Shown here: piece by piece, positions 36,016 to 44,315 of the stretch | Position numbering within the stretch: position 1 is the stretch's first letter | Layout: each line of letters begins with the position of its first letter | Assembly: GCF_004765795.1 (NCBI RefSeq) | Contig: NZ_SBIV01000001.1 | Coordinates: 558,001 to 622,000 of the forward strand | Source of the DNA: Halorussus marinus | GTDB lineage: Archaea; Halobacteriota; Halobacteria; Halobacteriales; Haladaptataceae | Reading direction: 5' to 3' | DNA: 64,000 nt | Notes under the pieces: generated by a model | Seen by the model: the letters and a program-made list of their open reading frames with translations, nothing else | Database searches by the model: none | What the model was told of the DNA's origin: nothing | Position numbers and translations under genes: made by a program

Positions 36016-36939
36016 GTGAACCACCGCTTTGCCACCGCCGGTCTCTTCGTCCTCCTCGCGACCCTGTGGGGGTTCTCGTTTCTGGCGATCTCGGTCGGGT
36101 TAGAGACGCTTGAGCCGATCCTGTTCGCGGCGTTCCGGTACGACATCGCCGCCGTGTTGTTGCTCGGGTACGCCGTCTTCGGCGGCGCGACGTGGCGGCC
36201 CACCGACCGAGCGAACCTCGGCGCGGTCCTCGCCGGCGGCGTGTTTCTGGTCGGCGCGAACGCGTTCCTGTTCGTCGGCCAGCAGACGGTCCCCAGCGGG
36301 GTCGCCGCCATCATGCAGAGTCTCGTCCCGATCGTGACGTCGCTGTGGGCGCTGGGCCTCCTCCCCGAAGAGCGAGTTTCGGCGAGGGGCGCGGTCGGCA
36401 TCCTGCTCGGGTTCGCCGGCGTCGCGCTCATCGTGCGCCCGGACCCCGCGAACCTGACCGGCGGGCTCGTCGGTCGGCTCTTCATCCTCCTCCAGGTCGC
36501 GGGCGTGGCGCTCGGCGGCGTGCTCGTTCAGCGCGCCAGCCCGACGCTCGACAACGCCGCCCTGTCGGGGTGGTCGATGTTCGTCGGGGGCGTCTTGCTC
36601 CACGCGGTCAGCGCCGGCGTGGGCGAACCGTTCGCGCTCCCGTCGACCCCGGCGGCGGGCGCCGCGGTCGGGTACCTCGGCGTGTTCGCGACCGCGATCG
36701 CCTTCCTCATCTACTTCACGCTGCTTGAGGTCCGGGGCGCGCTCGAAACCTCGCTGGTCTCGTATCTCGTTCCGGTCGTGGCGACCATCGCGGGCGTCGT
36801 CGTGCTCGGCGAGTCGATCACGCCGCTGACGATCGTCGGGTTCGGCGTCGTGTTCGCCGGGTTCGTCGTGCTCAAGCGCCGGGCCATCGCCGACCTCGTC
36901 GACGGCGCGCGACGGGCCGGCGGGACCGCCGGCGATTGA
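36016..36939 (+). CDS. EamA/DMT family transporter
   Basis: A 307-aa membrane protein with ten hydrophobic segments arranged as two EamA repeats (about residues 8-140 and 155-290), the drug/metabolite transporter pattern. Typical segments are FVLLATLWGFSFLAI, QQTVPSGVAAIMQSLVPI and the late VPVVATIAGVVVLGESIT. The start is GTG at 36016. The substrate is unknown; DMT proteins carry amino acids, nucleotide sugars or small metabolites. It stands downstream of ipk with an 82-bp gap and is probably an independent gene. Confidence 0.87.
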   Translation: MNHRFATAGLFVLLATLWGFSFLAISVGLETLEPILFAAFRYDIAAVLLLGYAVFGGATWRPTDRANLGAVLAGGVFLVGANAFLFVGQQTVPSGVAAIMQSLVPIVTSLWALGLLPEERVSARGAVGILLGFAGVALIVRPDPANLTGGLVGRLFILLQVAGVALGGVLVQRASPTLDNAALSGWSMFVGGVLLHAVSAGVGEPFALPSTPAAGAAVGYLGVFATAIAFLIYFTLLEVRGALETSLVSYLVPVVATIAGVVVLGESITPLTIVGFGVVFAGFVVLKRRAIADLVDGARRAGGTAGD

Positions 36940-36985
36940 CCCGCGGGCCGTCAGAGATCGGCCCCGTATCTCGCCGGTATCAGCC

Positions 36986-36994
36986 GCCTTTTGG
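36986..36994 (+). promoter_or_regulatory. TATA-like box of the LLM oxidoreductase gene
   Basis: GCCTTTTGG, centred 29 nt before the ATG at 37019. Confidence 0.45.
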
Positions 36995-37018
36995 ACGATC
37001 CGGCCGAGTGATCCGGTA

Positions 37019-38380
37019 ATGGCCGCCGACTACATCCATCTGAACCTGTTCACGATGAACTCCGTCGAGCACGTCACGACGGGCAACTGGCGGACTCCGG
37101 GCGATCAGTCCCACCGTTACACCGACCTCGACTACTGGCTCGACGTGGCCCGAACCGCCGAACGGGGCGGCTTCGACGGCGTCTTCTTCGCGGACGTCCG
37201 CGGCATCTACGACGTGTACGGCGGCGATCGGGAGACCGCCGTCGAGAACGCGATCCAGACGCCCTCGAACGACCCCGCGTATCTGGTGCCCGCGATGGCG
37301 TCTGTGACCGACCACCTCGGGTTCGCGGTCACGAAGTCGACCTCGTACAACCACCCCTACCAGCTCGCCCGCGAGCTGTCGACGCTCGACCACGTCACCG
37401 ACGGTCGGGTGGCGTTCAACATCGTCACCTCGTATCTGGAGAGCGCCGCGGCCAACCTCGGGGTCGACGACCGGATGGACCACGACGAACGCTACGACCG
37501 GGCCGACGAGTTCATGGACGTCTGTTACGCCCTCTGGGAAGACAGCTGGGACGACGACGCCGTGGTCCGGGATCGCGAGACCGGGGTGTACACGGCCCCC
37601 GACGGGGTCGAGGCCATCGACTTCGAGGGCGAGTACTTCGACGTTCCCGGCCCCCACGGCTGTGAGCCATCCCCTCAGCGCACGCCCGTGCTGTATCAGG
37701 CCGGCTCCTCGGAGCGGGGCCGGGCGTTCGCCGCCGACAACGCCGAGGCGGTCTTCGTGAGCCAGCCCACCGAACGGGGCGTCCGAGACTACATCGAGGA
37801 CATGCGCGAGCGGGCGGCCGAGCGCGGCCGGGACCCCGACGACCTCCGGTTTTTCCCGGGCATCGTCCCCGTGGTCGGCGAGACCGAGGAGATCGCACGC
37901 AAGAAGTACGAGACCTACGCCGAGAACGTCGACACCGAAGCGACGCTCGCGCTGTTGGCGGGGTTCATCGACCTCGACTTCTCGGAGCTCGACCCCGACC
38001 AGCAGGTCGAGCACATCGAGACCGAGGCGATCCAGGGCGCGATCAACGCCTTCACCAAGAACGATCCCGACCGCGACTGGACGGTCGGCGAGGTCGCGGA
38101 GTTCGCGGGGCTCGGGACCACCTCGCCGGTCGTGGTCGGCGACCCCGAACAGGTCGCCGACCGGCTCGAGTACTGGCACGAGGAGGTGGGGGTCGACGGC
38201 TTCAACCTCAAGGAGATCGTCCGACCGGGGACCTTAGAGGACTTCGTCGACATGGTGGTGCCCGAGCTTCGGGACCGCGGACTCGTCCGCGAGGCCTACG
38301 AGGGCCAGACCCTGCGCGAGAACCTCTTCGAGGAGGCGGGCCGGACGGCGCTGGCCGAGGACCACCCGGCACGGCGGTGA
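37019..38380 (+). CDS. LLM-class flavin-dependent monooxygenase (NtaA/SnaA/DszA group)
   Basis: A 453-aa bacterial-luciferase-like TIM-barrel enzyme. Seen: WRTPGDQSHRYTDLDYWLDVA, GGFDGVFFADV, the TPSNDPAYLVPAMA segment, TDGRVAFNIVTSYLESAAANLG and PVLYQAGSSERGRAFAA, all characteristic of the nitrilotriacetate/desulfurisation monooxygenase group. Such enzymes use FMNH2 supplied by a separate reductase to oxidise C-N or C-S bonds. No flavin reductase gene is nearby. The substrate is unknown. Confidence 0.9.
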   Translation: MAADYIHLNLFTMNSVEHVTTGNWRTPGDQSHRYTDLDYWLDVARTAERGGFDGVFFADVRGIYDVYGGDRETAVENAIQTPSNDPAYLVPAMASVTDHLGFAVTKSTSYNHPYQLARELSTLDHVTDGRVAFNIVTSYLESAAANLGVDDRMDHDERYDRADEFMDVCYALWEDSWDDDAVVRDRETGVYTAPDGVEAIDFEGEYFDVPGPHGCEPSPQRTPVLYQAGSSERGRAFAADNAEAVFVSQPTERGVRDYIEDMRERAAERGRDPDDLRFFPGIVPVVGETEEIARKKYETYAENVDTEATLALLAGFIDLDFSELDPDQQVEHIETEAIQGAINAFTKNDPDRDWTVGEVAEFAGLGTTSPVVVGDPEQVADRLEYWHEEVGVDGFNLKEIVRPGTLEDFVDMVVPELRDRGLVREAYEGQTLRENLFEEAGRTALAEDHPARR

Positions 38381-38443
38381 GACCGGCGACCCGTCGGGCG
38401 ATCCGCCACCTCGCTTAAGTCTCTGAGGCGGGTAGATCCGAGC

Positions 38444-39162
38444 GTGAGGACGCGTTCGGTCGCGGTCGTGCTCGCGGTGGCGCTGATCTCGGTCGTCGGG
38501 GCCGCGTCGGGCGTCGGCGCCGACGGGACCGACCGCCCCGAGTGTACGTACGACGAGTCGGCGCTGAAGGCCTACCAGCCGACGACCGCGATCGGACACC
38601 TCGACGTCGAGCCGACCGCGAGCTACGGCGGCGTCTACTCCTCGCCCGACCGCGAGACGAGGCGTACGTCTACTTCCTGTGGTACCCCAGACAGAGGGGG
38701 ACGCTGACCGTCGACAGCCACGCCGAGGACCGCGAACCCGTCTACGTGCTGGTCGACGACGACACCGGGGAGGTACGGCGGATCATCTACTCGGCGTACC
38801 ACTACATCAAGGGCACCGAGACGCCGTCGGACCTGCCGATGAACGGCTCGCACGTCCGGCTTCGGGTCGTCGAACCCTGGCACCAGTACGCGCCCGCCGA
38901 CGAGCCCGGGACCCGGGTCCGGTTGCGGAACTACTGCGAGGCGGTCGAGGACTGGCACGCCGACGGCTGGCGGGCGTCGAGGGCGGCCACCGAGAACCCG
39001 TGGACGATGACCGACCGGGACAGCTGGTGGCGACGCGGCTCGCTCGACTACTCGCTGTCCGAGCGCTACTGGGAGTCGCGGCGGGCGTTCGAGGACGCGG
39101 TCCCGCCGATCAACGTCAGCGTCCCGTCGCTGACGGGGCGACCCGAGCCCACACCCCCGTGA
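38444..39162 (+). pseudogene. Secreted protein gene interrupted by a frameshift
   Basis: Two frames join into one protein of about 239 aa. The first, from a GTG at 38444, gives a signal peptide (SVAVVLAVALISVVGAAS) and runs to about 38655. The second continues from about 38660 with EAYVYFLWYPRQRGTLTVDS to the stop at 39162. The switch fits a two-base GA duplication (or a one-base loss) in CGCGAGACGAGG at about 38650-38661. Both halves show normal haloarchaeal codon use. The lack of decay elsewhere suggests a recent mutation or a sequencing error. The mature part has Tyr/Trp-rich segments and no recognised domain. Confidence 0.75.
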
Positions 39163-39201
39163 GACGGCGTCCGACGCCGCGGTCGGAACGTCCCGGTCGA
39201 C

Positions 39202-39588
39202 TCAGTACCGATAGAGGGTCGTCACGTACGGCAGGCGGTTGTACAGCCAGACGGCGACCGGGAGCCCGACCACGGTCAGCGAGACCACGTACGCCAGCCC
39301 CATCCAGGCGAGGCTGGCCCACCATCCGACCAGCAGGAAGTAGACGGCCCGAACAGCCAGATTCGGCTGTTCGCGCGCTCCCGAGCCCGCGACCAGCGAC
39401 CCCGACCGCTCTTTGAGCGTCAGCACTTTCGGGACGGCGTTTATCATCTTGATGCCGACCGGGAGCCCGACGATCGTCACCGTGAGCACCCACGCGGCCG
39501 TGAGCCACAGCCCGGTGGCCCACCAGCCGACGAATAGGTACCAGAGCGCCCGGACCACCAGCGAGTGCTGTTTCCGTCGAGTCGACAT
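39202..39588 (-). CDS. YccF-domain inner membrane protein
   Basis: A 128-aa membrane protein made of two similar halves: RALWYLFVGWWATGLWLTAA...VGLPVGIKMIN and RAVYFLLVGWWASLAWMGLA...VGLPVAVWLYN. The duplicated GWWA and GLP motifs define the YccF family. Function unknown in any organism. The ATG at 39588 follows the divergent surE promoter region; the longer frame to 39750 overlaps surE and was rejected. Confidence 0.85.
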   Translation of the reverse strand: MSTRRKQHSLVVRALWYLFVGWWATGLWLTAAWVLTVTIVGLPVGIKMINAVPKVLTLKERSGSLVAGSGAREQPNLAVRAVYFLLVGWWASLAWMGLAYVVSLTVVGLPVAVWLYNRLPYVTTLYRY

Positions 39589-39660
39589 GCGTCCTCGGGG
39601 AACTATCGCTTCGGGACATATGCCTTCCGGTGGCACGACCGCCGGGTTCGGGAACCGAGC

Positions 39661-39669
39661 GCTTTTGAC
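39661..39669 (+). promoter_or_regulatory. TATA-like box of surE
   Basis: GCTTTTGAC, centred 27 nt before the surE ATG; it supports that start. Confidence 0.45.
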
Positions 39670-39691
39670 CCGGCGCTCCGACACCACGCAC

Positions 39692-40465
39692 ATGACCGAC
39701 TCCCTCGAGATCCTGCTGACCAACGACGACGGGATCGACAGCCCCGGCATCCGCGCCCTCTACGACGAACTCGCGGCGGTCGGGAACGTCACCACCGTCG
39801 CGCCCGCCGACGACCAGAGCGCGGTCGGCCGGGCGATGTCCTACGAGGTGGCCGTCGAGGACCACGAACTCGGCCACGCGGTCCACGGCACGCCCTCGGA
39901 CTGCGTCGTGGCCGGCCTCGCCGAGATCGGGCCGTACCCCGACGTGGTGGTCTCGGGCTGTAACAAGGGCGCGAACCTCGGAGCCCACATCCTCGGCCGG
40001 TCGGGCACCGTCAGCGCCGCGGTCGAAGCCGCGTTCTTCGGCGTGCCCGCGATCGCCGCCTCGCTCCACGTCCCCAACGACGAGTGGCCCCGCGAGACCG
40101 CGGTCGACGAGTACGCCGAGGTGGCCGAGTCGGTGCGGTATCTCGTCGAGGAAGCTCCCGACGCGGGCGTGTTCGAGCACGCCGAGTACCTCAACGTCAA
40201 CGCGCCCCTCCCGACCGAGGAGCACACGCCGATGGTGGTGACCCGGCCCTCCCACGTCTACGACATGGACGCGACCCGAGACGGCGACGGCGTGGTCTCG
40301 CTCCACGACAACACCTGGTCGCAGATGGAGTCGGACACGCTCCCGGACCCCGAGGGGACCGACCGGCGAGCGGTCTACGAGGGCAAGATCAGCGTCTCGC
40401 CGCTGACCGCGCCCCACACCACCGAGCGCCACGAGGCGCTCGACGACCTCGCCGAACGCTACTGA
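39692..40465 (+). CDS. surE: 5'/3'-nucleotidase SurE
   Basis: A 257-aa metal-dependent nucleoside monophosphate phosphatase. Seen: LLTNDDGIDSPGI at residues 8-20 with the two metal Asp, APADDQSAVGRAMSY, GTPSDCVVAGL, and VSGCNKGANLGAHILGRSGTV with the conserved Asn and Ser/Gly residues. Length and motif order match the family well. It acts in the cytoplasm on nucleotides or short polyphosphates. It is a monocistronic gene. Confidence 0.95.
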   Translation: MTDSLEILLTNDDGIDSPGIRALYDELAAVGNVTTVAPADDQSAVGRAMSYEVAVEDHELGHAVHGTPSDCVVAGLAEIGPYPDVVVSGCNKGANLGAHILGRSGTVSAAVEAAFFGVPAIAASLHVPNDEWPRETAVDEYAEVAESVRYLVEEAPDAGVFEHAEYLNVNAPLPTEEHTPMVVTRPSHVYDMDATRDGDGVVSLHDNTWSQMESDTLPDPEGTDRRAVYEGKISVSPLTAPHTTERHEALDDLAERY

Positions 40466-40495
40466 TCACGCGAGGAGCGGTCGACCGAGAGAACA

Positions 40496-40504
40496 AACAT
40501 ATAG
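40496..40504 (+). promoter_or_regulatory. TATA box of the carbonic anhydrase gene
   Basis: AACATATAG, centred 29 nt before the ATG at 40529. It overlaps the alternative GTG at 40505, which is therefore unlikely to be used. Confidence 0.55.
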
Positions 40505-40528
40505 GTGCCCGAGCGCGTCTGCAGAACC

Positions 40529-41209
40529 ATGTCGCGAACGCTCCGCGAACTGCTCGACGGGAACGCGGCCCACGCCGCCGACTTCGAGACCAGATTCGAC
40601 GCGGTTCAGGACGCCCAGCACCCCGAGGCGGTCACGGTCTGTTGTTCCGATTCGCGAGTCCTCCAGGACCACGTCTGGGGCAACGACGAGCCCGGCCGGC
40701 TGTTCACCTGCGGTAACATCGGCAACCGGGTCGTCCAGCAGACCGCCGACGGCGAGGTCGTCTCGGGCGACGTCCTCTATCCGATCGAACACACCGGCAC
40801 CGACACCGTCGTCGTGATGGGCCACACCGGATGCGGCGCGGTGACGGCGACGTACGACGCGCTGACCGACGGCGTCTCCGAACCCCCGGGGATCGACCAC
40901 TGCCTCGATCTGCTCGCGCCCCACCTCGAACCCGGCGTCGAGGCGCTCCCGGCGGACCTCGACAGGGCGGCGGCGATCAACCGGCTCGTCGAGTACAACG
41001 TCGACCGGCAGGTGGCGTTCCTCCGCGAGAGCGACGAGGTCCCCGACGGGACCGACGTGTTCGGCGTCGTCTACGACTTTCAGGACGTCTACTCCGGGCG
41101 GCGCGGGGAGGTCCACGTCGTCAACGTCGACGGCGAGCGAGACGTCGAGACGCTTCGGGACGCACACCCCGAGGTGGCAGACCGGATCGAACGCCGCTGG
41201 GAGTACTGA
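40529..41209 (+). CDS. Beta-class carbonic anhydrase
   Basis: A 226-aa enzyme interconverting CO2 and bicarbonate. Zinc ligands and catalytic dyad are visible: C39, D41 and R43 in CSDSR, H99 and C102 in HTGC. The start at 40529 was chosen by its TATA spacing; the GTG at 40505 adds eight residues. Beta carbonic anhydrases of this length act as dimers or larger in the cytoplasm. The gene is alone, with no transporter or carboxylase beside it. Confidence 0.93.
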   Translation: MSRTLRELLDGNAAHAADFETRFDAVQDAQHPEAVTVCCSDSRVLQDHVWGNDEPGRLFTCGNIGNRVVQQTADGEVVSGDVLYPIEHTGTDTVVVMGHTGCGAVTATYDALTDGVSEPPGIDHCLDLLAPHLEPGVEALPADLDRAAAINRLVEYNVDRQVAFLRESDEVPDGTDVFGVVYDFQDVYSGRRGEVHVVNVDGERDVETLRDAHPEVADRIERRWEY

Positions 41210-41261
41210 CTCGGACGACGCGAGAGAAGTCGGGGACGACGGCGACGTGCCTCATCCGAAC

Positions 41262-41270
41262 GTTTTTGAA
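41262..41270 (+). promoter_or_regulatory. TATA-like box of the membrane protein gene at 41294
   Basis: GTTTTTGAA, centred 28 nt before the ATG at 41294. Confidence 0.45.
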
Positions 41271-41293
41271 ACACCCTCCCCGAGGACGGTGTA

Positions 41294-41749
41294 ATGCACC
41301 GACCCTCGTCCGATCCTTCGAACGGGGAGTCGTCACTGTTTCATCTCGTTTTCGTCTGGTTGCTCGTCGGGCCCTCGGTTTTCGGTCTCGGATGGGACGT
41401 AGCCGATGCAGTCCCGGTCTCGGGTCCGCTCTCTTCGATGGGAGCCGGCTTGGTCTTCGGAACTGTCGTCGTCGCCGTACTCTGGATCGCGGGGTTCCGC
41501 CCCTCGCTTTCGGCCGGTGGCGGCTACTTCATCGCCGAACTGGCTTCGCACGCTCTACTGACTCTTGGCGGGAGCCTGTTCGTCGTCTCCGAAGGGACGC
41601 TCTCACCGTGGGTCGAAGTTTCGGTTCGGAGCCTCTCGATAACACTCGCGGCCGCGCTCGTCTTCACCAGTTCGGGAAGACGGATTCGTGCCGACATCTG
41701 GAAGCGGGGACGGAACCTCGTCAAGACGCCGCCCGACGTCGACTCGTAG
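41294..41749 (+). CDS. Hypothetical membrane protein
   Basis: A 151-aa protein not recognised. It has about four hydrophobic segments (near 17-35, 48-66, 78-97 and 107-126) and a basic C-terminal tail (GRRIRADIWKRGRNL), so the C-terminus is probably cytoplasmic. Base composition is slightly less GC-rich than neighbouring genes. A TATA-like box supports the start. No operon partner is obvious; two possible short hydrophobic peptides follow. Confidence 0.6.
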   Translation: MHRPSSDPSNGESSLFHLVFVWLLVGPSVFGLGWDVADAVPVSGPLSSMGAGLVFGTVVVAVLWIAGFRPSLSAGGGYFIAELASHALLTLGGSLFVVSEGTLSPWVEVSVRSLSITLAAALVFTSSGRRIRADIWKRGRNLVKTPPDVDS

Positions 41750-41811
41750 ACGGCCGCTCTGACTATCCTGGGTCCCGTTAGCGACGCTTCCGGTGTTCCG
41801 GCTTGAGGCCC

Positions 41812-41820
41812 GATTATGTA
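41812..41820 (+). promoter_or_regulatory. TATA-like box of the small peptide gene at 41842
   Basis: GATTATGTA, centred 26 nt before the ATG at 41842 and only 14 nt before the in-frame ATG at 41830. It favours the shorter peptide. Confidence 0.4.
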
Positions 41821-41841
41821 ATATGACCGATGAAAGGCGGC

Positions 41842-41946
41842 ATGCGTCTCGTCGACCTCGCGCAACTGGTCGGTGCAGTTCTGCTCGCACTGCTCGTCGT
41901 CCCACCGGTCGTGTACGTCGCGTTTCACCGGATCGTGAACTTCTGA
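41842..41946 (+). CDS. Small single-pass membrane peptide
   Basis: A 34-aa frame with one strong hydrophobic helix (GAVLLALLVVPPVVYVAF) and a short basic end. It is too short for standard gene callers. Evidence for a gene is the TATA-like box at leaderless distance, the clean single-helix composition and a stop codon followed at once by another possible hydrophobic frame. An alternative ATG at 41830 gives 38 aa. No function is assigned. Confidence 0.45.
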   Translation: MRLVDLAQLVGAVLLALLVVPPVVYVAFHRIVNF

Positions 41947-41960
41947 CCGGCGCCGCTGGC

Positions 41961-42041
41961 GTGTGGACGCGAGTGCCGCTGTCCGTCGCCGGCGTGATTT
42001 TCGCCACCGCCCTCTGGGGAGCCCTCCGGGTGGTCGAGTGA
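41961..42041 (+). CDS. Possible second small hydrophobic peptide
   Basis: A GTG-started frame of 26 aa lies 14 nt after the preceding peptide gene and encodes one hydrophobic stretch (VPLSVAGVIFATALWGAL). Such a short frame can arise by chance in GC-rich DNA. The only support is its spacing and its membrane-like composition. Confidence 0.25.
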   Translation: MWTRVPLSVAGVIFATALWGALRVVE

Positions 42042-42084
42042 GACTACGCACGAACAGCACGAGTCGACGGCGCCGCGCTCGGTG

Positions 42085-42390
42085 TTACCTGCTCTCGCGT
42101 TGCTCGACCTTGTTCAGCTCGATCAACAGCCGAAAGATCGCCTTCACGAGGTTGTCGTCGACGTCGAACTTCTGGGCGTTCGCGCCCGCCCGGTCCATCA
42201 CGCGCTGTTCTTGGTCCTCGTCGGTCGTCGGCATGTCCCGCTGGTCTTTGACCTCCGCGACCGTCTCGGCCACGTAGGTCCGGCGCGCGATCAGTTCCAC
42301 GATCTCCCGATCGATCGTCTCTATCTCTTCGCGGAGCTCCGCGAGGCTCATCTCGTCCGGCCGCCGTCGTTGCGTGTTGTCGTCAACCAT
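42085..42390 (-). CDS. Chorismate mutase, AroQ class
   Basis: A 101-aa helical enzyme converting chorismate to prephenate for Phe and Tyr synthesis. Seen: LREEIETIDREIVELIARR (first helix with its conserved Arg), TVAEVK, and the C-terminal AIFRLLIELNKVEQR helix. The ATG at 42390 overlaps the shikimate kinase gene by 43 nt. An internal ATG at 42351 would give 88 aa with an ATGA-type overlap and is a real alternative. The two genes form a shikimate-pathway operon. Confidence 0.88.
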   Translation of the reverse strand: MVDDNTQRRRPDEMSLAELREEIETIDREIVELIARRTYVAETVAEVKDQRDMPTTDEDQEQRVMDRAGANAQKFDVDDNLVKAIFRLLIELNKVEQRESR

Positions 42391-43205
42391 GTCGTACCCT
42401 CCAGTTCGTTCCATCGGTCGCGGACCCCGGCGAGCGCCTCGCGTTCGCCGACCGCGACGAAGCTCGGTCCGGTCCCCGACAGCGAGACGCCGGCCGCGTC
42501 GGGGAGCGCCGACAGCATCGGGTCGGCGGGGAACTCCAGCGCCGCACAGAACGCGAAGCCGTTGACCGTCATCGCCTCGGCGTACCGGCCCTCGAGCGCG
42601 AGGTCCGCGACTAACTCCGCGACCGGCGCGATGCGTTCGCACCGCGAGACGTCGGCGTCGGCGCTGTAGGCGGTCTCGGGCGGCGTCCACACGAGCACGT
42701 CCCACGAGACGTCCTCGTGGGCGAGCAGTTCGTCGGTCCGGTTGTCGGTGACCGTGACGCCACCGAGCATGCTCGCGCTCGCGTCGTCGAACGCACCGGT
42801 CACCGTCACGCCGGCGTCGCGGGCCGCCTCGACCCCGAGCCGACAGGCCGCCTCCCGTGGCACCTCCTCGGCGATCCCGAGCGCGTCGAGAGTCGCCAGC
42901 ACCGTCGCGTTCGCCGCCGCGCTCGAACTCTTGAGCCCGGCGGCCATCGGCACCTCGCTGTCGGTCCGAACCGACCCGCCCGAGAGATCGCCGTCGCCGT
43001 ATTCCGCGAGCGCGCGCTCGACGCACCGTTCGATCAGCTCCGTGTCGGCGTCGGGCGCGTCCGCGATCTCGCCGGCGACCGTCCCCGAGTCGTCGAGTTC
43101 GACCGTCGCGGTCGTCTCGGCGTCGATGGCGAACGCCGACCCCTTGCCGCAGGCGAGGGCGTTCAGCACTGTTCCCGCCGCGGGCGCCGAGGCTCGACCG
43201 TCCAT
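42348..43205 (-). CDS. aroK: Shikimate kinase, archaeal GHMP type
   Basis: A 285-aa GHMP-family enzyme that phosphorylates shikimate; it is unrelated to bacterial AroK. Seen: the N-terminal AAGTVLNALACGKGSAFAID, the phosphate loop VPMAAGLKSSSAAANA, and the late GTGPSFVAVG motif. The ATG at 43205 was chosen; the longer frame to 43403 overlaps the divergent gene's promoter and start. It is cotranscribed with chorismate mutase. Confidence 0.92.
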   Translation of the reverse strand: MDGRASAPAAGTVLNALACGKGSAFAIDAETTATVELDDSGTVAGEIADAPDADTELIERCVERALAEYGDGDLSGGSVRTDSEVPMAAGLKSSSAAANATVLATLDALGIAEEVPREAACRLGVEAARDAGVTVTGAFDDASASMLGGVTVTDNRTDELLAHEDVSWDVLVWTPPETAYSADADVSRCERIAPVAELVADLALEGRYAEAMTVNGFAFCAALEFPADPMLSALPDAAGVSLSGTGPSFVAVGEREALAGVRDRWNELEGTTWLTTTRNDGGRTR

Positions 43206-43294
43206 GTGTGTCCGTCTCTCGCGGGGGGTATTGACGCTGGTGGTTGGCGCAAGACCGACTCCGGAGCCGACGAGCGCCGCCGTCCGAAGCGCGT

Positions 43295-43303
43295 CCCTTT
43301 TCC
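43295..43303 (+). promoter_or_regulatory. TATA-like box of the conserved gene at 43327
   Basis: CCCTTTTCC, centred 28 nt before the ATG at 43327. Confidence 0.45.
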
Positions 43304-43326
43304 CGATACCTCGCCAATTCCCGGCC

Positions 43327-43752
43327 ATGAGCGCGCGCAACGACGTGGCGCCCGACACGCTCGGCGTCGAGCTGACCGAGGACGGCATCGTCGTCGAGTA
43401 CACCGACGGCCGGGAGACGTTCTACCACGGGGTGCCGACGAAGGTCGACGGCACGCTCCGGACCCAACCGGGCAAGCTCGTGCAGGTGCTGGTCACCGAT
43501 CCGACCGAGACCGAGGGCGTGCTGATGTACGTCAACGACCGCAACACCCACGACGAGATCCTCGAAGAGACCGGCGTCGGGCGCGTGATGCTCGACCCCG
43601 GCGAGGCGGAGTCGCTGTTCCCCGGCGTCGACGTGCGGATGGACGGCTACGCCATCGAGATCGAGGCCGACCCGGAAGTCGCCCGGGGTCGGGTGTTCGT
43701 CTTCGAGGAGGACCAGCTCGGCGAGTCCTCCTACGAGTTCGTCGACGAATGA
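43327..43752 (+). CDS. Conserved haloarchaeal protein (DUF5796-like)
   Basis: A 141-aa acidic beta-rich protein. Landmarks are DGIVVEYTDGRETFYHGVP, VLVTDPTETEGVLMYVNDR, ILEETGVGRVMLDPGEAE and GRVFVFEEDQLGESSYEF. I recognise it as a widely kept haloarchaeal protein, probably DUF5796, with no known function. It overlaps the next small gene by ATGA, so both are coexpressed. It is divergent from aroK. Confidence 0.8.
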   Translation: MSARNDVAPDTLGVELTEDGIVVEYTDGRETFYHGVPTKVDGTLRTQPGKLVQVLVTDPTETEGVLMYVNDRNTHDEILEETGVGRVMLDPGEAESLFPGVDVRMDGYAIEIEADPEVARGRVFVFEEDQLGESSYEFVDE

Positions 43753-43997
43753 GCCTCCCGAAACGCTGGCGCGAACTCTCGCGTACGACGGTCGGGTCGG
43801 TCCCCGAACGGTACGGCGTGTACGAACTCGGCGACGCCGACGGCGAGGTTCTGTCCGTCGAGTGGGGCGTCCTGCGGGACGAACTCAAGGACGCGCTGGC
43901 GTACGCCGACGCCGAACAGGTCCGGTGGGAGGCGTGTGAATCCGAGCGCCACGCGCAGGAACTGGCGGCCGAACACCGCGAACGCGCCGGCCTCTGA
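43749..43997 (+). CDS. Small protein with GIY-YIG-like pattern
   Basis: An 82-aa protein starting in the ATGA overlap with the gene before. The order VPERYGVYELGDADGEVLSVEWG, then VLRDELKDAL, then a short helix rich in Ala/Glu, recalls the start of GIY-YIG-like domains, but the catalytic Tyr-Ile-Gly second half and the usual Arg/Glu are not clearly present. Not known to be a nuclease. Probably a conserved haloarchaeal protein of unknown function. Confidence 0.7.
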   Translation: MSLPKRWRELSRTTVGSVPERYGVYELGDADGEVLSVEWGVLRDELKDALAYADAEQVRWEACESERHAQELAAEHRERAGL

Positions 43998-44051
43998 GCC
44001 GTCCGGAGAGTCGAGCCGACCCGGATCGAGTGTGGCGGGCCGGCGCGGCCG

Positions 44052-44186
44052 TCACTGGATGTACGAGGGGTCCTCGTGGTCGCAGTTTTCTTCGTGCTGC
44101 TCGGCGTCGCCCTCGTCGTCGAACATCATGCCGCAACCCTCGCATTTGTACCACGTCATGTCGTCGCGCTCGGTTTCGACCACCAT
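44052..44186 (-). CDS. Very small zinc-finger protein
   Basis: A 44-aa protein with one C2HC finger: C15, C18, H31 and C35 (C-x2-C-x12-H-x3-C). The rest is acidic. Haloarchaea encode many such one-finger proteins, with likely roles in nucleic acid or protein contact. The ATG at 44186 was chosen over a longer frame because a TATA-like box lies 25 nt upstream and similarity to the pattern begins there. Partner unknown. Confidence 0.75.
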   Translation of the reverse strand: MVVETERDDMTWYKCEGCGMMFDDEGDAEQHEENCDHEDPSYIQ

Positions 44187-44205
44187 GTTCGATGGTACAG
44201 CACAC

Positions 44206-44215
44206 GAAAGTAAAT
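44206..44215 (-). promoter_or_regulatory. TATA-like box of the zinc-finger gene
   Basis: ATTTACTTTC on the reverse strand, centred about 25 nt before the ATG at 44186. Confidence 0.45.
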
Positions 44216-44315
44216 CGTTTGCCCCGAGACGCGGGCCGGTCGCGGTGTCGGTCCGGAGATTCACGTCCCGCCCGACAGGGGAATCCTCAAGGCGGTAGAG
44301 CTATCAGAGGTTGAC

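Noticed and set aside
43206-43403. Longer shikimate kinase start at 43403
   Set aside because: It overlaps the divergent gene and its promoter, and the family N-terminus begins at 43205.
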